Assembly (NCBI GenBank): GCA_040880545.1 | Contig: JBBDIE010000158.1 | Coordinates: 1 to 64,000 of the forward strand | Direction of reading: 5' to 3' | Length of the DNA: 64,000 nt | Source: M55B112 sp040880545 | Lineage (GTDB): Bacteria > Bacteroidota > Bacteroidia > Bacteroidales > GCA-2748055 | Part shown: positions 55,561 through 64,000 of the stretch, one piece after another | Layout: every line of letters begins with the position of its first letter | Position numbering within the stretch: position 1 is the first letter of the stretch | Position numbers and translations under genes: made by a program | Notes under the pieces: generated by a model | The model's database searches: none | What the model was told of the DNA's origin: nothing | Seen by the model: the letters and a program-made list of their open reading frames with translations, nothing else

Positions 55561-56748
55561 ATGAGACCCAGAATTTTATATGTGATCCTGTTGATTTTCC
55601 CGCTGGTGTTTCATGCCTGCAAGGATGAACTTACCGATCTTCAGAAAGACTCCTTCATGAAGTTTTATGGAAGTTACCTGAATGACGCAGGCAGGGATGT
55701 AAAGGCACTTCCTTCCGGAGGTTATGCGATTACCGGGAATATTGTACCAGATTCAATTGTTAAAATGGCACTGATCATTACAGATGAAGCAGGTAACCAG
55801 GTGGAAGGGTCTCCCTGGTTTTATGGTGGTAAATATCAGACCGGCGGTACAACATTACTGTTGTTGGAAGACGGCTATCTTCTGGGGGGAACCCTGGTTG
55901 ATACGGCCAGTGACGGGGAATTGTATACAGATATGTTTCTGGTTAAAACCGATGCCGCTGGAAATGAAGTCTGGAGCCAACGGTATGGTAATGAAGAAAG
56001 TGATCTGTTGAATCATGTGATCCATCGAAAAACCGGGGGCTTTGTTTTGGCCGGAAAAAAAACCACCAATGAAAACGAGGACCTTTGGATCGTGATGGTG
56101 GATGAAAACGGGAATAAACTTTATGATTTCACAGGAAAGGATGTTGATGACGATGATGAGGCGAATTTCCTGATCAGTACCGGTAATGGTTATTTGTGTG
56201 CCTGTACCTATGATGATGGGTCGATGGAAGGTACCGATATATATATATTGAGCCTGAATGAGAATTGCAGCCCGGAAGGGTCCACTGTACTGGGAACTGA
56301 AGATGATGATATTGCAAGGACAATTATCAGGTATCAGGATGGATTTGCTGTGATGGGTTATACGGAAAATACGCTTACCGGGCAGAATGATATTTCCGTC
56401 TATACCTTTTCTGTGGAGAATCATAATTTTAAAAACGTACAGAAGATGGCAACGCTGTCTGAGCTATTGGCGGACCTGACCGGAGAAGATTGTGTTGTAA
56501 ATTCCAAAGGAGATATTGCCATCATAGGATCGCGTGAAGCAAATGATAACCGGGATATGTATCTTGTAATTATTGATAGTTCCGGAAGTATTGTAGGTGA
56601 ACCAGCTCTATTTGGGGGGTCGGGTAACCAGACCGGGCAGGCCATTGATAAAACTGCCGACGGAGGCTTAATTTTGACTGGTTCGAATGCGTTTGGTGGT
56701 AACACCGTGATCACCCTGGTAAAGACAGATGCCGGTGGAGCTCTATAA
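55561..56748 (+). CDS. Beta-propeller lipoprotein
   Basis: A 395-residue lipoprotein (LLIFPLVFHAC lipobox, Cys20). The frame is open upstream to 55477, but the ATG at 55561, one base after the previous stop, gives a clean signal peptide. The mature part has several repeats with the pattern DGYLLGGT...DMFLVKTDAAGNEVWSQRYG, each a likely propeller blade. Acidic loops such as DVDDDDE may bind calcium. It lies between the barrel and the giant secreted protein and probably sits at the outer membrane. No enzyme motif is seen. Confidence 0.78.
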   Translation: MRPRILYVILLIFPLVFHACKDELTDLQKDSFMKFYGSYLNDAGRDVKALPSGGYAITGNIVPDSIVKMALIITDEAGNQVEGSPWFYGGKYQTGGTTLLLLEDGYLLGGTLVDTASDGELYTDMFLVKTDAAGNEVWSQRYGNEESDLLNHVIHRKTGGFVLAGKKTTNENEDLWIVMVDENGNKLYDFTGKDVDDDDEANFLISTGNGYLCACTYDDGSMEGTDIYILSLNENCSPEGSTVLGTEDDDIARTIIRYQDGFAVMGYTENTLTGQNDISVYTFSVENHNFKNVQKMATLSELLADLTGEDCVVNSKGDIAIIGSREANDNRDMYLVIIDSSGSIVGEPALFGGSGNQTGQAIDKTADGGLILTGSNAFGGNTVITLVKTDAGGAL

Positions 56749-56769
56749 CAAACTGAAAATCAACTATTC

Positions 56770-59700
56770 ATGAAAACCAGGATTGTCTTAATATTTTTAT
56801 TACTCATTGCTTCTGTTGGCTCATTGGTAACAGGGCAATCTGCGAATCTGACAAATCCGTTCATTGACGAAACGGATGCGCGATCCAATACCAATGTTAT
56901 CATTCTGCAACTTACCGGGGATACGCTCCTTGCAGATATTGCCTCGGACGACATTGCAGCAGCAATTTTTCTTGGAGGTATGTCGGGAGGGAGTGCTGCA
57001 TGGGACAGCCTGGTTGGTTCACTGAATGCAGGAAATATAACACTACTGAACAATAACCTGACAGCACATATCAGTGTCCCTTCCAGCACTTCTTATTACA
57101 TCGTTTCAGATGATACAATTACATTCACTATTCCTTCTGCTTCTCTTAAATCAGGTGGAGATTCAATTGTTGCCACTCCGGAGATCGTTATTGCGAATGA
57201 ACTTTCTGCAATTTCCGGGGATGGCGGCGATTTAGCTGTAACAGCAACCGAATCGGATATCAGGAGCAGAGACAATTCATATAGCCTGGAACTCGACAAT
57301 AACCTGTGGAACAGTGATATTACGGGTTCTGCAGACCTTCTGGATACCATTAAGGGAATGTTCAGTGGAGGTACAGTTTTTCCATCTTTGGTGGATGCTT
57401 TAACCCTGGCTGATCTGGAAATCAGCGTAGATGGAAAAATTCTTGGAATTTATTTTCGGCAGAATTTACAATATTTCATAGAAACAGATGAAGTGATCTC
57501 CGTGGAGGTTTCAAATTCACTGTTGTCATTCGAAGAATTCTTTACAGACTCTGTTCAGGAATTTACAATTACCAACGAAATTCCTTACATTTCAATTACG
57601 GCCAAAAGCCTTACTGAAGCTGAAATCAGATCCGGGTCAACAGACTTTGATATTACCCTGAACGGGGACCAATGGAGTGGCTCGTTGGGAAGTAATTTCG
57701 CTGAAGATATTGTTTCCGGAGGCAACTGGGATACCCAGATCACTCCGTTTCTGACATTTAACAGGATCAGCGACACGGTTGTAACCGTTACAATACCTGA
57801 GACTTCCGGTTTTGATATAATTAACGAAGAAACTGTACAGGTAACTGTGTCCGCAACAGCTCTTCAGCATACCTCAGCAGGTAGTTTTACTGCCTCTGAG
57901 GAGATGACAATTACCCCAGAGCCGGTAATCATAATTGGTTCAGCGACCTTTAACGGAGTTAACGAAGGTGATATCAGGGTAAATAGTTATACAATTACAC
58001 TGACACTTTATGAGGACACCTGGCATGGCGATATTGGTGGTGATAATTCAAGGAACAGGGATCTGATCAATAGTCTCACCTTTACACCAACAGAGTCGGT
58101 TGCAGCGGGAGTGATGAAGGCAGAAATTCTGCAAGGGGGTAACGACGGCGCCGACAATACTACAGTATCTGGAAATGTTGTGACCATTACGGTACCCGAG
58201 GTTGCAGCTTTTAATATTCAAGAAGATGTACAGGTAAGTTTTGCGGTACCATCATCTGCACTTGTCAATTCATCAACTACTGTAAATACAGGTGATTTTG
58301 CTTTCATCAGTCACATTGTACCCACCATGGAAATTTCATCAGATCCTGATCCATTATACGAATCGGATCTGAATAAATCAATTATAGGAGTGAAACTTTT
58401 CGAGGAAGAGTGGTTTGACAATAATCTGGATAAATCAAATTTCAACCTGATTGTAACCCCATCAGCTGCCGGAATTTCTATCAAAAAAATTAGCAGGTTT
58501 GGTTCTGATTCATGCGAAATTGAATTGCAGTATGATGGTATTATGAGTACGAACCACACGATCGATCTGAGCATTAATGCTGTTGAGCTGAAGGGTTCAG
58601 ATCCAATCACAGGGGCCATATCGGGGATACCCGTTATTGCACTAATTGAACCGGTTATCCTCGATGTGGTAATTCCAGATGTACCCATGGGAATAGGAGA
58701 TATTGTCACAGCGCAAATTACGGTTGATGATGACAATGATTTCGTATTTGATTCCATTGTGGGGACCATAGCCGGAAGGGTGATGATAGAAGGGTCCCTG
58801 GTTCGGATTTCAGAGACGCTGTACACTGCTGATTTTGAGATAATAGAAGACTCTGAGCCGCAATATGCCGGGGGAGATGATATTGTTGTTGATAGTTTGC
58901 AGATGTTTAACGATACAGTGCCTGGAAATTATTATTCAGGTGTAATATCACAGAGCAACGACCTGATCGATTCAAAACGACCTGTAATTGGGTTGGTAAG
59001 TTTCAATAACGGAAAATACAGAATTGGACAGTCATTGGTTGCAACCATACAATCGGCCGAATCGAATCTTACTTTTGATGAAAATCTGACCTCAATCAAT
59101 ACAATTCCACTTACCGATCCCGGAGTGGTAGCGTATAATGCAGGAAGTGGGATTTACCAGTTAACCTATACCGTAGCAGAGGGAGATCCGGATGTTGTAT
59201 CACCAGCAGCTGTACCGGTGAATATAGTGTTACGGGATGGAGTATTGAACAGCAGTCTTGTTGCAACATCCTATTCGGGTGCTGATCCGGAAATTGACGC
59301 CAACAGTCCGGTGATAACAACTGTGGATGAGACAAGCACAGGTACGCAGGTACCGGGGAATAGCATTGTACATACCATTACTGCAACAGAAAACGGTTTG
59401 TTATTGGGGAGCGGTACCACCGTGAATAATGTGGGGGTTGGATCGGGCCGGATATCTTTAGCTGTTGCTGGTGAGAACACCTATCAACTGGTCTACGAAG
59501 TTAGTGCCGATGATAGCAAGGTAAGTTCTGGTAATCTCATGGTAACACTATCTCTGGCCGATTCTGCTGGTAATGAGACTGTTTTTGGTGGAACTATTAC
59601 AAACAAGGATCTTTCAATCGTTACTTCATCGCCGACTGCTGATATGTATGGAGGAGGAACGATTTGTGCAGAAGATTCAGCTGAAATTTTAATAGCTATT

Positions 59701-62700
59701 TCAGGAGGAACACCTCCTTATCATGTTACGTTGTATGAAGATGGGGCATTATTCAATAGCTATGTTGATGTGGGAACGCAGTTGACTGTGAAAGTTGCTC
59801 CGCTGGATGACACCCGCTATGTCATACATAGAATCAGTGATGCAATGAACGTCATTACATTTGGTGCTGATTCTGTTGATATTCAGGTGAACCCTCTTCC
59901 AACTGCTGCGTTTTCTCCAACTATCAGAACTATATTCTCTGTGGATGGTGGTGGAGCTTACCAACTTCCGGCAACGCCCATAGGCGGAGTTTTCAGTGGT
60001 CCCGGAGTGGTCCCGGCGGAAGGACGTTTTTATCCGGGTATTGCAGGTGTATCGGATTCACTTGGACATGAAATTGTATATACCTATAAGGAAAGCACGA
60101 CTGGATGTATTGGCACTGACACCGTTATTTTCACAGTTTTGAATACCAGTGGAGAATTAACCATCGACTTCCCGGATGTCAGCAGGGAAGGGATTATCTG
60201 TTATGACGATGGTATGTTCAGAATTACTGGTAACAATGTGGCTGATCCGCCGGTCATAGGCAGTTTTAATTTATACAGGGTAGACAGGGCCGGTGATGTG
60301 GCTGTACCGGAAGCCATTATAGATGAGGATCCTGATGATAACATGGCCTTTATTGATCCATCAAAACTGGTAAATGAGTCGGTCGGCTACAGGGTCGAAT
60401 ATGAATTTCTGTGGGAAGGCTCGGTTGTGGTTATTGAGAGACCCCTGATATTTGATTATGTCAATGAGATTGTTTTCAGTAAAACGATCCCCGTTACTGT
60501 ATGTAAAGATGAATCAGCGGTTGCACTGGAGGCATCACCTAATATAGATGGCACCTTCAACTTTTCTGGTCCGGGAATTCTGGGTAATGAAGTGGTTGGA
60601 TTCACCTTTGAACCGGATTCCGGTGATATTGGATTAAATACATTCATCTATCAATACACATCTGATATGGGGTGCACCAGGTCGGCCGGGTTGGAAATAA
60701 CTAATTTTGATGTACCCGTTGTCGTATTCACACCGCAGGATGTGTGCATACCCCCGGTTGATGCACAAACAGGTGAGGGAGGAGGTCCGATTACCTTTAC
60801 CAATGAAACTACCCAGGCCGGACTTGTGTCCAGGTGGATGTGGGAATTCGGTGATATCAATAGCGGATCAGGCAATTTCGATACCATCCCCGGTAACGGA
60901 TCCGCAATTGATGTTGTTCATGATTATACCGCACCCGGAAACAGGAGTGTTTTGCTGAAAATCGAAACATACGAAGGTTGCGACGCATCACTAAGCAGAT
61001 TAATTGAATTTACCGACAAGCCCGATGCCGACTTTAAGGCAGTAAGTGATTGCTGGATTCCCGGAGAGCCAATAGAATTCAGGAATTATTCTGTATCTCA
61101 AAAAAAGTGGGAGACCTTCACCTGGACCATCAGAAACGATTTGATGACATGGGATACGACCGTTATAACAACGGTAGTGGATTCCTTAGCCAGGATATAC
61201 TTTAATAACAGCGATGACACATATGAGATTGCATTGGAGGTGAAAAATATTGCGGGAGAAAATCTGAACTGTTATGACACCAAAGTCGACAAAGACTTTA
61301 TTTTAAAACCTACCCACCGGTTTATCGAGAATGAAGGAGCGAGATTTATGACCTTCGATGATAGCGGGGAGAAATGGACCACAGATTCTACAACCAATTT
61401 TTCAAGCTGGGAGTGGGGTCTGCCCAATTTCGAAGGCTTTGTTGCCCCACCCAATGACAATGCATGGTTTACTTTGAGGGACAAGGGTGCTAGTGGTGAG
61501 CGTTCATGGATTCAGAGTGAATGTTTTGATTTCAGAAACCTGGAAAAACCCATGATCAGAATGGATGTAATGCGGAGTTTTGACAGGAACAGGGGAGGAG
61601 CCGTATTGCAATATTCCCTGAATAACGGAACAAACTGGCAGACCCTGGGAAATATCGGGGAGGGCATCAACTGGTACAATTCGTTTGAGATAATCAACAG
61701 ACCCGGGGGAGGCAGAAGTGGCTCGGGTAGTTCCATAGGTTGGTCCGGAGAAAATATATTCAATCCTGATACTTCCTGGATTACAGTAGCTCATGATTTG
61801 GATGACCTGCTGGATGAGCGCCTGGTAATTTTTGGAATATTTTATGCTACTGATGGAGCCTCTGCATTAGATCCACCACCCCAGGGTTTTGCAGTGGACA
61901 ATATTTATATTGGAGAAAGGACGAAAAGAGGAATTGTGGAGCATTTTACAAACGCCTACGACCAGGCATCCTTTGACGCCGATCAGAAAATCAATAACTT
62001 CGTTACAGCAAATAATCTGGATGTGACCAGTGTGCAGTACCATATGCATTATCCCGGTGATATATCTGATCCAATGAATGAAAATAATCCTGCACCTGCA
62101 TCGGCACGCTCATTTTACTATGGAGTGAATCAGGTGCCCTATGCCTTGTTGGACGGAGGAATCAATGCTGAATATAAGTATAATTTTGTACCTGCCGGAC
62201 CGACGATCACACAGTTAAAAAGGCTTACCCTGGAAAAACCACTTTTCCAGCTTGACCTGAAGTTTCAACTACACAGTAATCATTTGTCGACCACCATTAC
62301 TACAGCAGCACTTGCAGATATTGAGCACAGCGATATTGTGTTGAACACTGCAGTTGTTGAGAAATCGGTTTTTGCTTCCGGTGTGAATGGTGATACGGAG
62401 TATCGAAATGTGGTACTTGATATGCTTCCTTCATCTGGCGGACATATGTTTTCAAGATCATGGACAACAGGTGATACACAGGAAGAACAGTTTACCTGGA
62501 CCTACAAGCATGTTGGCGACTATGATGAGTTGATGCTGGTAGCCTTCCTGCAGGATCGGGAGACTGACAAAATTCTACAGGTAGTAACTGGTGAAGAATC
62601 GGTTTACCCGATGAATATTGTTCATAACAAGGCCAGTGAATTACGCCTTTATCCCAATCCGGCACGATCGGTATTGTTCATCGAAAATGCAAATGCTGCG

Positions 62701-62883
62701 GAATCTGCTGGTTCAGTTGTGATCAGCGATATGACGGGCAGGATTGTAACATTGAAAGAGATTGCCGCCGGCGAACAGAAAATAGAGATCAATACCATGG
62801 AACTTTCAGAAGGTACATATATTGTCAACTGGAAAGTAAATGGAATAGTTCTGGGAAGAAGCAGTTTTATAAAACTAAGGTAA
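56770..62883 (+). CDS. Giant T9SS-exported multidomain surface protein
   Basis: A 2037-residue secreted protein with signal peptide MKTRIVLIFLLLIASVGSLV. Five beta-sandwich-like repeats begin near residues 40, 171, 293, 407 and 537 (each with a strand such as FDITLNGDQWSGSLG). Further Ig/cadherin-like modules lead to a PKD domain near 1341-1420 (WMWEFGD). A jelly-roll-like segment near 1530-1700 precedes a region near 1715-1810 resembling Omp28 (IVEHFTNAYDQ..., VPYALLDGG). It ends in a type A T9SS sorting domain from about 1955 (LRLYPNPARSVLF). It should be displayed on or released from the cell surface. Last gene of the six-gene unit; adhesion is a reasonable guess only. Confidence 0.85.
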   Translation: MKTRIVLIFLLLIASVGSLVTGQSANLTNPFIDETDARSNTNVIILQLTGDTLLADIASDDIAAAIFLGGMSGGSAAWDSLVGSLNAGNITLLNNNLTAHISVPSSTSYYIVSDDTITFTIPSASLKSGGDSIVATPEIVIANELSAISGDGGDLAVTATESDIRSRDNSYSLELDNNLWNSDITGSADLLDTIKGMFSGGTVFPSLVDALTLADLEISVDGKILGIYFRQNLQYFIETDEVISVEVSNSLLSFEEFFTDSVQEFTITNEIPYISITAKSLTEAEIRSGSTDFDITLNGDQWSGSLGSNFAEDIVSGGNWDTQITPFLTFNRISDTVVTVTIPETSGFDIINEETVQVTVSATALQHTSAGSFTASEEMTITPEPVIIIGSATFNGVNEGDIRVNSYTITLTLYEDTWHGDIGGDNSRNRDLINSLTFTPTESVAAGVMKAEILQGGNDGADNTTVSGNVVTITVPEVAAFNIQEDVQVSFAVPSSALVNSSTTVNTGDFAFISHIVPTMEISSDPDPLYESDLNKSIIGVKLFEEEWFDNNLDKSNFNLIVTPSAAGISIKKISRFGSDSCEIELQYDGIMSTNHTIDLSINAVELKGSDPITGAISGIPVIALIEPVILDVVIPDVPMGIGDIVTAQITVDDDNDFVFDSIVGTIAGRVMIEGSLVRISETLYTADFEIIEDSEPQYAGGDDIVVDSLQMFNDTVPGNYYSGVISQSNDLIDSKRPVIGLVSFNNGKYRIGQSLVATIQSAESNLTFDENLTSINTIPLTDPGVVAYNAGSGIYQLTYTVAEGDPDVVSPAAVPVNIVLRDGVLNSSLVATSYSGADPEIDANSPVITTVDETSTGTQVPGNSIVHTITATENGLLLGSGTTVNNVGVGSGRISLAVAGENTYQLVYEVSADDSKVSSGNLMVTLSLADSAGNETVFGGTITNKDLSIVTSSPTADMYGGGTICAEDSAEILIAISGGTPPYHVTLYEDGALFNSYVDVGTQLTVKVAPLDDTRYVIHRISDAMNVITFGADSVDIQVNPLPTAAFSPTIRTIFSVDGGGAYQLPATPIGGVFSGPGVVPAEGRFYPGIAGVSDSLGHEIVYTYKESTTGCIGTDTVIFTVLNTSGELTIDFPDVSREGIICYDDGMFRITGNNVADPPVIGSFNLYRVDRAGDVAVPEAIIDEDPDDNMAFIDPSKLVNESVGYRVEYEFLWEGSVVVIERPLIFDYVNEIVFSKTIPVTVCKDESAVALEASPNIDGTFNFSGPGILGNEVVGFTFEPDSGDIGLNTFIYQYTSDMGCTRSAGLEITNFDVPVVVFTPQDVCIPPVDAQTGEGGGPITFTNETTQAGLVSRWMWEFGDINSGSGNFDTIPGNGSAIDVVHDYTAPGNRSVLLKIETYEGCDASLSRLIEFTDKPDADFKAVSDCWIPGEPIEFRNYSVSQKKWETFTWTIRNDLMTWDTTVITTVVDSLARIYFNNSDDTYEIALEVKNIAGENLNCYDTKVDKDFILKPTHRFIENEGARFMTFDDSGEKWTTDSTTNFSSWEWGLPNFEGFVAPPNDNAWFTLRDKGASGERSWIQSECFDFRNLEKPMIRMDVMRSFDRNRGGAVLQYSLNNGTNWQTLGNIGEGINWYNSFEIINRPGGGRSGSGSSIGWSGENIFNPDTSWITVAHDLDDLLDERLVIFGIFYATDGASALDPPPQGFAVDNIYIGERTKRGIVEHFTNAYDQASFDADQKINNFVTANNLDVTSVQYHMHYPGDISDPMNENNPAPASARSFYYGVNQVPYALLDGGINAEYKYNFVPAGPTITQLKRLTLEKPLFQLDLKFQLHSNHLSTTITTAALADIEHSDIVLNTAVVEKSVFASGVNGDTEYRNVVLDMLPSSGGHMFSRSWTTGDTQEEQFTWTYKHVGDYDELMLVAFLQDRETDKILQVVTGEESVYPMNIVHNKASELRLYPNPARSVLFIENANAAESAGSVVISDMTGRIVTLKEIAAGEQKIEINTMELSEGTYIVNWKVNGIVLGRSSFIKLR

Positions 62884-62888
62884 CGGGA

Positions 62889-64000
62889 TCATGCTTGCTG
62901 GTTGATCATCTCACCCAGTTTCCTGCCGAAAGCTAATATTTCTTCAGCCTTTTCTCCATCGGGATAGAACTTGGAGGAGAGGCTGTTTTTTACATCCAGT
63001 TTCAAATTTACCAGGTGATCTTCAATTAACTTTACCGCTTCACCACTCCAGCCATAGGAACCAAAGACAGCAGCAGGCTTACCCTTGTCGCGGATGGGAT
63101 TGATCACTGAGAACAGTTTATAAACCGGCAATAAGGTATTCTGGTTGATGGTTGGTGATCCTACAACCAGCGCATCGGCGCGCACCATTTTTTCTTCAAG
63201 CTCTCCCAGGAGAATGTTTTCAATGTCAACCAGATCAATATCAAAGTTACCACTTAATTGTAGGCCTTCAGCAATTTTCACACCCATTTCACGGGTATAG
63301 CCATAGGCTGAAATATAAGCAATCAGTATCCTGTTCTGCTTCACCGTGTTCTCCAGATAGACATCGGCTAACTCCCTGGAACTGTCGATAATCTTTTTCC
63401 AGGTGGATCTGAGGATCGGGCCATGCCCCGGGCAAATACAGTTAATGTCCAGCCCTTCTATTTTATCAATGGCCTTGCGCATAAATTTGCTGTAAGGTTT
63501 CAATATTACATCAAAGTAATATGTAAAGGCTTCTGAATAATCACCCACCAGGTCATCGAACATTTTGGGGTCGGCATAATGGGCTCCGAAAGAATCACAT
63601 GTAAAGAGCAATTTTTCCTCTTCAAGGTAAGCATAGATAGTATCGGGCCAGTGCAGGTTAGGTGCACCAATGATTTTTATGGTCATGTTCCCCAGATCCA
63701 GAATATCACCATCTTTCACTTTTTTCCACTTAAATGGTCGACCGACCATTTCTGTCAGGTAGTTGATGGCTTGTCCGCTTCCAATAACAGTCGCCTCCGG
63801 AGCCAGTTCCAAAATATATTTCAGGGAACCGGAATGGTCCGGTTCAGTATGTGTACAGAGAATATATTCAATTTGTGAAGGGTCTGTAATGGATTTAAGT
63901 TTCTCCAGATACGTTTCATAGAAACTCTCTTTTACCGTATCAATAAGCAACTTTTTTTCCGCATCAATAAAATAAGAATTGTAAGTCGTTCCGAATTTGG
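62889..64000 (-). CDS. Flavodiiron protein (A-type flavoprotein), partial
   Basis: The C-terminal 370 or so residues of a cytosolic flavodiiron oxygen or nitric-oxide reductase. The metallo-beta-lactamase domain has all diiron ligands: HTEPDHSG, then NLHWPDT, TCDSFGAH and CPGHGPI. The flavodoxin domain follows (LIAYISAYGYTREMG, VVGSPTINQNTLLPV, FGSYGWSGEAVK). The reading frame continues to the window edge (FGTTYNSYFIDAEKK before the first internal start), so the true start lies beyond 64000. It converges on the giant surface-protein gene with a 5-bp gap. It points to life with low or fluctuating oxygen. Confidence 0.95.
   Translation of the reverse strand, partial: KFGTTYNSYFIDAEKKLLIDTVKESFYETYLEKLKSITDPSQIEYILCTHTEPDHSGSLKYILELAPEATVIGSGQAINYLTEMVGRPFKWKKVKDGDILDLGNMTIKIIGAPNLHWPDTIYAYLEEEKLLFTCDSFGAHYADPKMFDDLVGDYSEAFTYYFDVILKPYSKFMRKAIDKIEGLDINCICPGHGPILRSTWKKIIDSSRELADVYLENTVKQNRILIAYISAYGYTREMGVKIAEGLQLSGNFDIDLVDIENILLGELEEKMVRADALVVGSPTINQNTLLPVYKLFSVINPIRDKGKPAAVFGSYGWSGEAVKLIEDHLVNLKLDVKNSLSSKFYPDGEKAEEILAFGRKLGEMINQQA

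Noticed and set aside
62889..63950. Complete flavodiiron gene starting at 63950
   Set aside because: The frame continues to the window edge with family-like sequence, so the gene is partial.

Overview
The window comes from a member of the Bacteroidota, probably an environmental lineage near Marinilabiliales/Prolixibacteraceae (the order is a guess). Several things point there: type IX secretion (T9SS) C-terminal sorting domains, many small outer-membrane beta-barrels and lipoproteins, promoter boxes of the Bacteroidota type TAnnTTTG, few Shine-Dalgarno sequences, and family-restricted proteins such as DUF4914 and a GYDIA-type GHMP kinase.

Layout. 1-9.8 kb: a tRNA-Ser, then loosely spaced accessory genes. 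These include lipoproteins, two duplicated small barrels, an exported methyltransferase-like protein, an amino-acid permease, a DUF1080 lipoprotein and a T9SS-exported propeller protein, with gene debris and intergenic inverted repeats between them. 9.8-15.4 kb: lysS, a CHRD lipoprotein, a four-helix-bundle gene flanked by two inverted 9-bp repeat arrays, recJ and a small lipoprotein. 15.4-31 kb: a helix-hairpin-helix outer-membrane protein paired with a FadL/PorV-like barrel, then housekeeping genes (purE, hpt, adk, obgE, a PAP2 phosphatase, lplA, aroK, and a topoisomerase IV-like subunit A/B pair) with a DUF4914 protein. 31-34 kb: a Rossmann-fold protein, a PlsC acyltransferase and a GH5-like lipoprotein.

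34.2-45.1 kb is the most striking region. It is a tightly packed, nine-gene minus-strand operon. The order is methylcrotonyl-CoA carboxylase beta, methylglutaconyl-CoA hydratase, methylcrotonyl-CoA carboxylase alpha, acyl-CoA dehydrogenase, type 2 IPP isomerase, class II HMG-CoA reductase, GYDIA GHMP kinase, diphosphomevalonate decarboxylase and mevalonate kinase. Read in order, these enzymes could carry leucine-derived isovaleryl-CoA to HMG-CoA and on through mevalonate to IPP/DMAPP. Neither HMG-CoA lyase nor HMG-CoA synthase is present in the window. A perfect 10-bp inverted repeat overlaps the predicted transcription start of this operon. A C-terminal scrap of a formate-tetrahydrofolate ligase gene lies at its downstream end.

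46.3-62.9 kb is a second unusual unit of six co-oriented, nearly contiguous genes. They encode an MFS/nucleotide-translocase-like protein with HEAT repeats, a two-TM sensor with HAMP and SpoIIE/PP2C phosphatase domains, an nSTAND NTPase with a TM helix and WD40 repeats, an outer-membrane barrel, a propeller lipoprotein, and a 2037-residue T9SS-exported protein. This looks like an envelope-spanning signalling or surface-protein system of unknown purpose. The window ends inside a flavodiiron protein gene.

All product names rest on reading motifs by eye and on family knowledge. No database search was run.
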